Assembly (NCBI RefSeq): GCF_000372725.1
Contig: NW_005198900.1
Location: forward strand, 254,110-318,109
Source: Emiliania huxleyi CCMP1516
Taxonomy: Eukaryota > Haptophyta > Isochrysidales > Noelaerhabdaceae
DNA length: 64,000 bases
Direction: 5' to 3'
In this document: piece by piece, positions 63,951-64,000 of the stretch
How positions within the stretch are numbered: position 1 is the stretch's first letter
How the letters are laid out: each line of letters opens with the position of its first letter
Notes under the pieces: generated by a model
Databases searched by the model: none
What the model saw: only the letters and a program-made list of their open reading frames with translations
What the model was told of the DNA's origin: nothing
Program-made: the position numbers and the translations under genes

Positions 63951-64000
63951 CGCTTCAGCCTTAGCCACGACGCGTCCAATCTTGTCACGGATCCAGGTTG

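Overview
The window looks like nuclear DNA of a GC-rich unicellular alga with a secondary plastid. A haptophyte of the Emiliania/Gephyrocapsa/Chrysochromulina kind fits best. The reasons are short introns (mostly 62-110 bp, a few to about 320 bp), a high share of GC-AG introns (14 of the 40 I could place, plus one that reads GA-AG), a protein with signal-plus-transit-peptide style targeting and a Ycf33/DUF751-like body, DUF5672-type and related glycosyltransferase-like proteins, and a very high load of dispersed repeats. It is a scaffold, not finished sequence: a 100-N gap lies at 36818-36917. The organism assignment is inference from these traits; no rRNA or organelle marker is present.

Layout. 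1-9 kb: end of a DUF5672-type glycosyltransferase, a retroposon-rich stretch, a mitochondrial HtrA-like protease, a seven-exon nucleoredoxin, a plastid-targeted Ycf33-like protein (minus strand), a decayed LINE split by a nested element, and RPB4 of RNA polymerase II. 9-18 kb: a long inverted-repeat element, an ER-type EF-hand protein ending in RDEL, two small mobile elements with clear target duplications, and a ten-exon Golgi-type glycosyltransferase-like gene. 18-30 kb: mostly repeats around one gene, the complex I subunit NDUFS8 (minus). 30-37 kb: a ten-exon OSCA/TMEM63-like channel of about 1670 residues. 37-43 kb: two class 3 lipases on opposite strands, a 115-residue membrane protein and an unknown protein with a SAM-like start. 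43-52 kb: a PH-domain protein and several unrecognised ORFs among low-complexity DNA. 52-64 kb: telomere-like repeat arrays, a J-domain protein, a 2OG-Fe(II) oxygenase-like protein, a mariner-type MITE, a class II CPD photolyase, and at the right edge a Cu/Zn-SOD-like domain fused to Q-rich and Cys-rich regions (minus strand, possibly running off the window).

The host genes do not form one pathway; they are ordinary housekeeping, membrane and stress genes spaced by repeats. The most interesting material is the repeats and the introns: 50-180 bp retroposons with tetranucleotide (CTTT)n or (TTTA)n tails and 12-13 bp target duplications, a head-to-tail chain of three such units, introns whose first bases repeat the start of the next exon for up to 9 bp (11 bp with the shared AG), and repeat pairs that recur at opposite ends of the window. 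No CRISPR array, tRNA, rRNA, LTR element or viral gene was recognised.
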